NCBI GenBank assembly: GCA_910585795.1
Contig: CAJUFV010000114.1
Coordinates: 1-34,361, forward strand
Direction of reading: 5' to 3'
From: an uncultured Clostridia bacterium
GTDB lineage: Bacteria; Bacillota; Clostridia; UBA1381
DNA: 34,361 bases
The notes under the pieces are model-generated. The model was not told the origin of the DNA. It did no database searches and saw only the letters and a program-made list of their open reading frames with translations. Within the stretch, counting starts at the first letter, position 1, and each line of letters starts with the position of its first letter. Of the stretch, positions 33,344 to 34,361 are shown one piece after another. Position numbers and translations under genes: made by a program.

Positions 33344-34361
33344 CGTAATTTGGTATGGTACTTCTGTCATTGAAGACTGATATTGCTTCTGTATATGATG
33401 TTATCGCTTCATAAGGGTCAGTTATTTTTTCGCCGCTGATAATACCGTTTTTGACAATAATTTGCGGATTGGTATAGCCTGAATTTGTAATCAATAACGA
33501 CACAGGCATACCTATAGGTACATTATAAATAGTTGGAGGAAGAATGTCATCTCCCGAAACAGTAACGAGTTTTTCAGTTACAGGTCTGCCAGATTTGAAA
33601 ACGTCTGCAATATTGCATAGAGTTTCAGGCGATAATATGACAGCTTTCGCGGTATCAATGTTTTTTCCGGTGATAGTTTTTACAAGAATGTCACTTCTGC
33701 TCTGAGGATAGCGCGCTTTTAGACAGTATAGAATAATATCTTTGTTATAACGAAGATGATATTTAAAATCCGAATAAATACTGTTGCAGCCTTCTTCAAC
33801 AGCTATATACGCTTTTTTTGTTCCTAAAAGATACATTACAGTATGAAGTGATGATAGAATTTTTTCTGAATTGCCAAGAGCGGCAGTCTGAGGAGCAGAT
33901 ACATACGGGTCACTGTTAAAGCAGCATAATATAACACAGTCAGGAACTTTTTTCATTGATAAAATGACGTGTAAAGGCTGACCTGTGCGGGTTTCGCAAA
34001 TACCTCCTTCACGTATCTTCCATAAAAACTCGCGGGTTGTCAGTGTGTCAGGATGTATATTTTCCTCCTGTATATCGGTCTCATTGAAAAGCATATCATT
34101 TTCTAATGTAATGAGATTTTCTGATACAGACAAGACTTTGCCGGAAACAGAACTGAATACCGGAAGGGCCTCATAAACATCAAGGTCGGCAAGCTTTTGA
34201 TTTTTTAAAATATAATCGCCATTGTTTACAATGGACTTGAGTGTAATATTATTGTTTTGGATAAGCTTGAAATAGTGCACAGGCGCAGGCAGTGGGGATT
34301 TTATAACAGTACTGTCTGAGAAGCCGTTATGTTTTTTGTATTTTTTGCCGCCTTTAAATGA
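33327..34361 (-). CDS. RnfC-like protein without iron–sulfur motifs, 5' end missing
   Basis: The frame is open to the right edge, giving 344 visible residues; the first (SFKGGKKYKK) match the FxGG start of RnfC, so little is missing. A lipoyl-like domain (IVNNGDYILKNQKLAD, VSGKVLSV), a Nqo1-like region (CFNSDPYVSAPQTAAL, LGTKKAYIAVEEG, ARYPQSRSD) and an SLBB-type region (LVTVSGDDILPPTIYNVPIG) are in RnfC order. There is no CXXCXXCXXXCP motif; the protein ends after SLBB, where RnfC normally has two. The glycine-rich loop GXGGAXFPT is replaced by GGICETRTGQPLH. RnfC is the electron-entry subunit of the Rnf complex; this one probably cannot do that reaction. GTG 34280 is internal. Confidence 0.72.
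   Translation of the reverse strand, partial: SFKGGKKYKKHNGFSDSTVIKSPLPAPVHYFKLIQNNNITLKSIVNNGDYILKNQKLADLDVYEALPVFSSVSGKVLSVSENLITLENDMLFNETDIQEENIHPDTLTTREFLWKIREGGICETRTGQPLHVILSMKKVPDCVILCCFNSDPYVSAPQTAALGNSEKILSSLHTVMYLLGTKKAYIAVEEGCNSIYSDFKYHLRYNKDIILYCLKARYPQSRSDILVKTITGKNIDTAKAVILSPETLCNIADVFKSGRPVTEKLVTVSGDDILPPTIYNVPIGMPVSLLITNSGYTNPQIIVKNGIISGEKITDPYEAITSYTEAISVFNDRSTIPNYAKELI

Noticed and set aside
1..34361. tRNA genes, CRISPR arrays, insertion sequences or prophage
   Set aside because: Gaps between genes are short and show no cloverleaf, no regularly spaced repeats and no transposase- or integrase-like coding sequence.

Overview
The window is one nearly continuous block of 35 protein-coding genes from a low-GC Gram-positive bacterium, most likely a member of the Clostridia. 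The evidence is the gene order, the A/T-rich third positions with frequent ATA and AGA codons, GGAGG-type ribosome binding sites, an IspH–ribosomal protein S1 fusion, a PASTA-type Ser/Thr kinase, and an HPr with both His15 and Ser46. I cannot name a genus. Thirty-four genes run on the + strand, and one gene at the right edge runs on the - strand. There are no tRNA or rRNA genes, insertion sequences, phage genes or CRISPR arrays. The longest gap is about 180 bases, after recA.

Region 1 (1-13972) follows the order of the Bacillus subtilis yloC–thiN region: yicC (5' end cut by the window), remA, gmk, rpoZ, priA, def, fmt, rsmB, rlmN, a PP2C phosphatase, a PASTA kinase, rsgA, rpe and thiN. Two differences stand out: coaBC, usually between rpoZ and priA, is absent, and a membrane zinc peptidase (YugP family) sits between fmt and rsmB. 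Many junctions overlap (ATGA or TAATG). A near-consensus promoter spans the rlmN stop codon and probably serves the phosphatase–kinase–rsgA group.

Region 2 (13969-21168) holds a cysteine desulfurase and ThiI (sulfur transfer to tRNA 4-thiouridine and/or thiamine), a stand-alone CinA C-terminal amidase, recA with its own strong promoter, HPr, a hairpin terminator, uvrC, and a PgeF/YfiH-family gene.

Region 3 (21185-28174) starts with an orphan oligopeptide-type solute-binding lipoprotein and an HI0933-family flavoprotein. A HutP-like RNA-binding protein, an AroH-type chorismate mutase that lacks the usual catalytic glutamate, cmk, plsC and the IspH–S1 fusion follow. A strong intrinsic terminator closes the group.

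Region 4 (28262-34361) contains murD, three consecutive M42 metallo-aminopeptidase genes, a zinc-dependent phospholipase C-like protein, and a convergent RnfC-like gene. The middle M42 protein has lost several active-site residues. The two convergent genes stop inside one long palindrome. The RnfC-like protein has no iron–sulfur motifs and no recognisable flavin/nucleotide-binding loop.

Most of the window is conserved housekeeping. The points that deserve attention are the M42 trio with its probable pseudoenzyme, the stripped RnfC-like protein, the altered AroH beside a HutP homologue, and the shared stop-codon palindrome. No wholly new system is evident. The M42/phospholipase-like/RnfC-like right end is the least explained part. 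All calls were made by reading the sequence and recalling families, without database searches.
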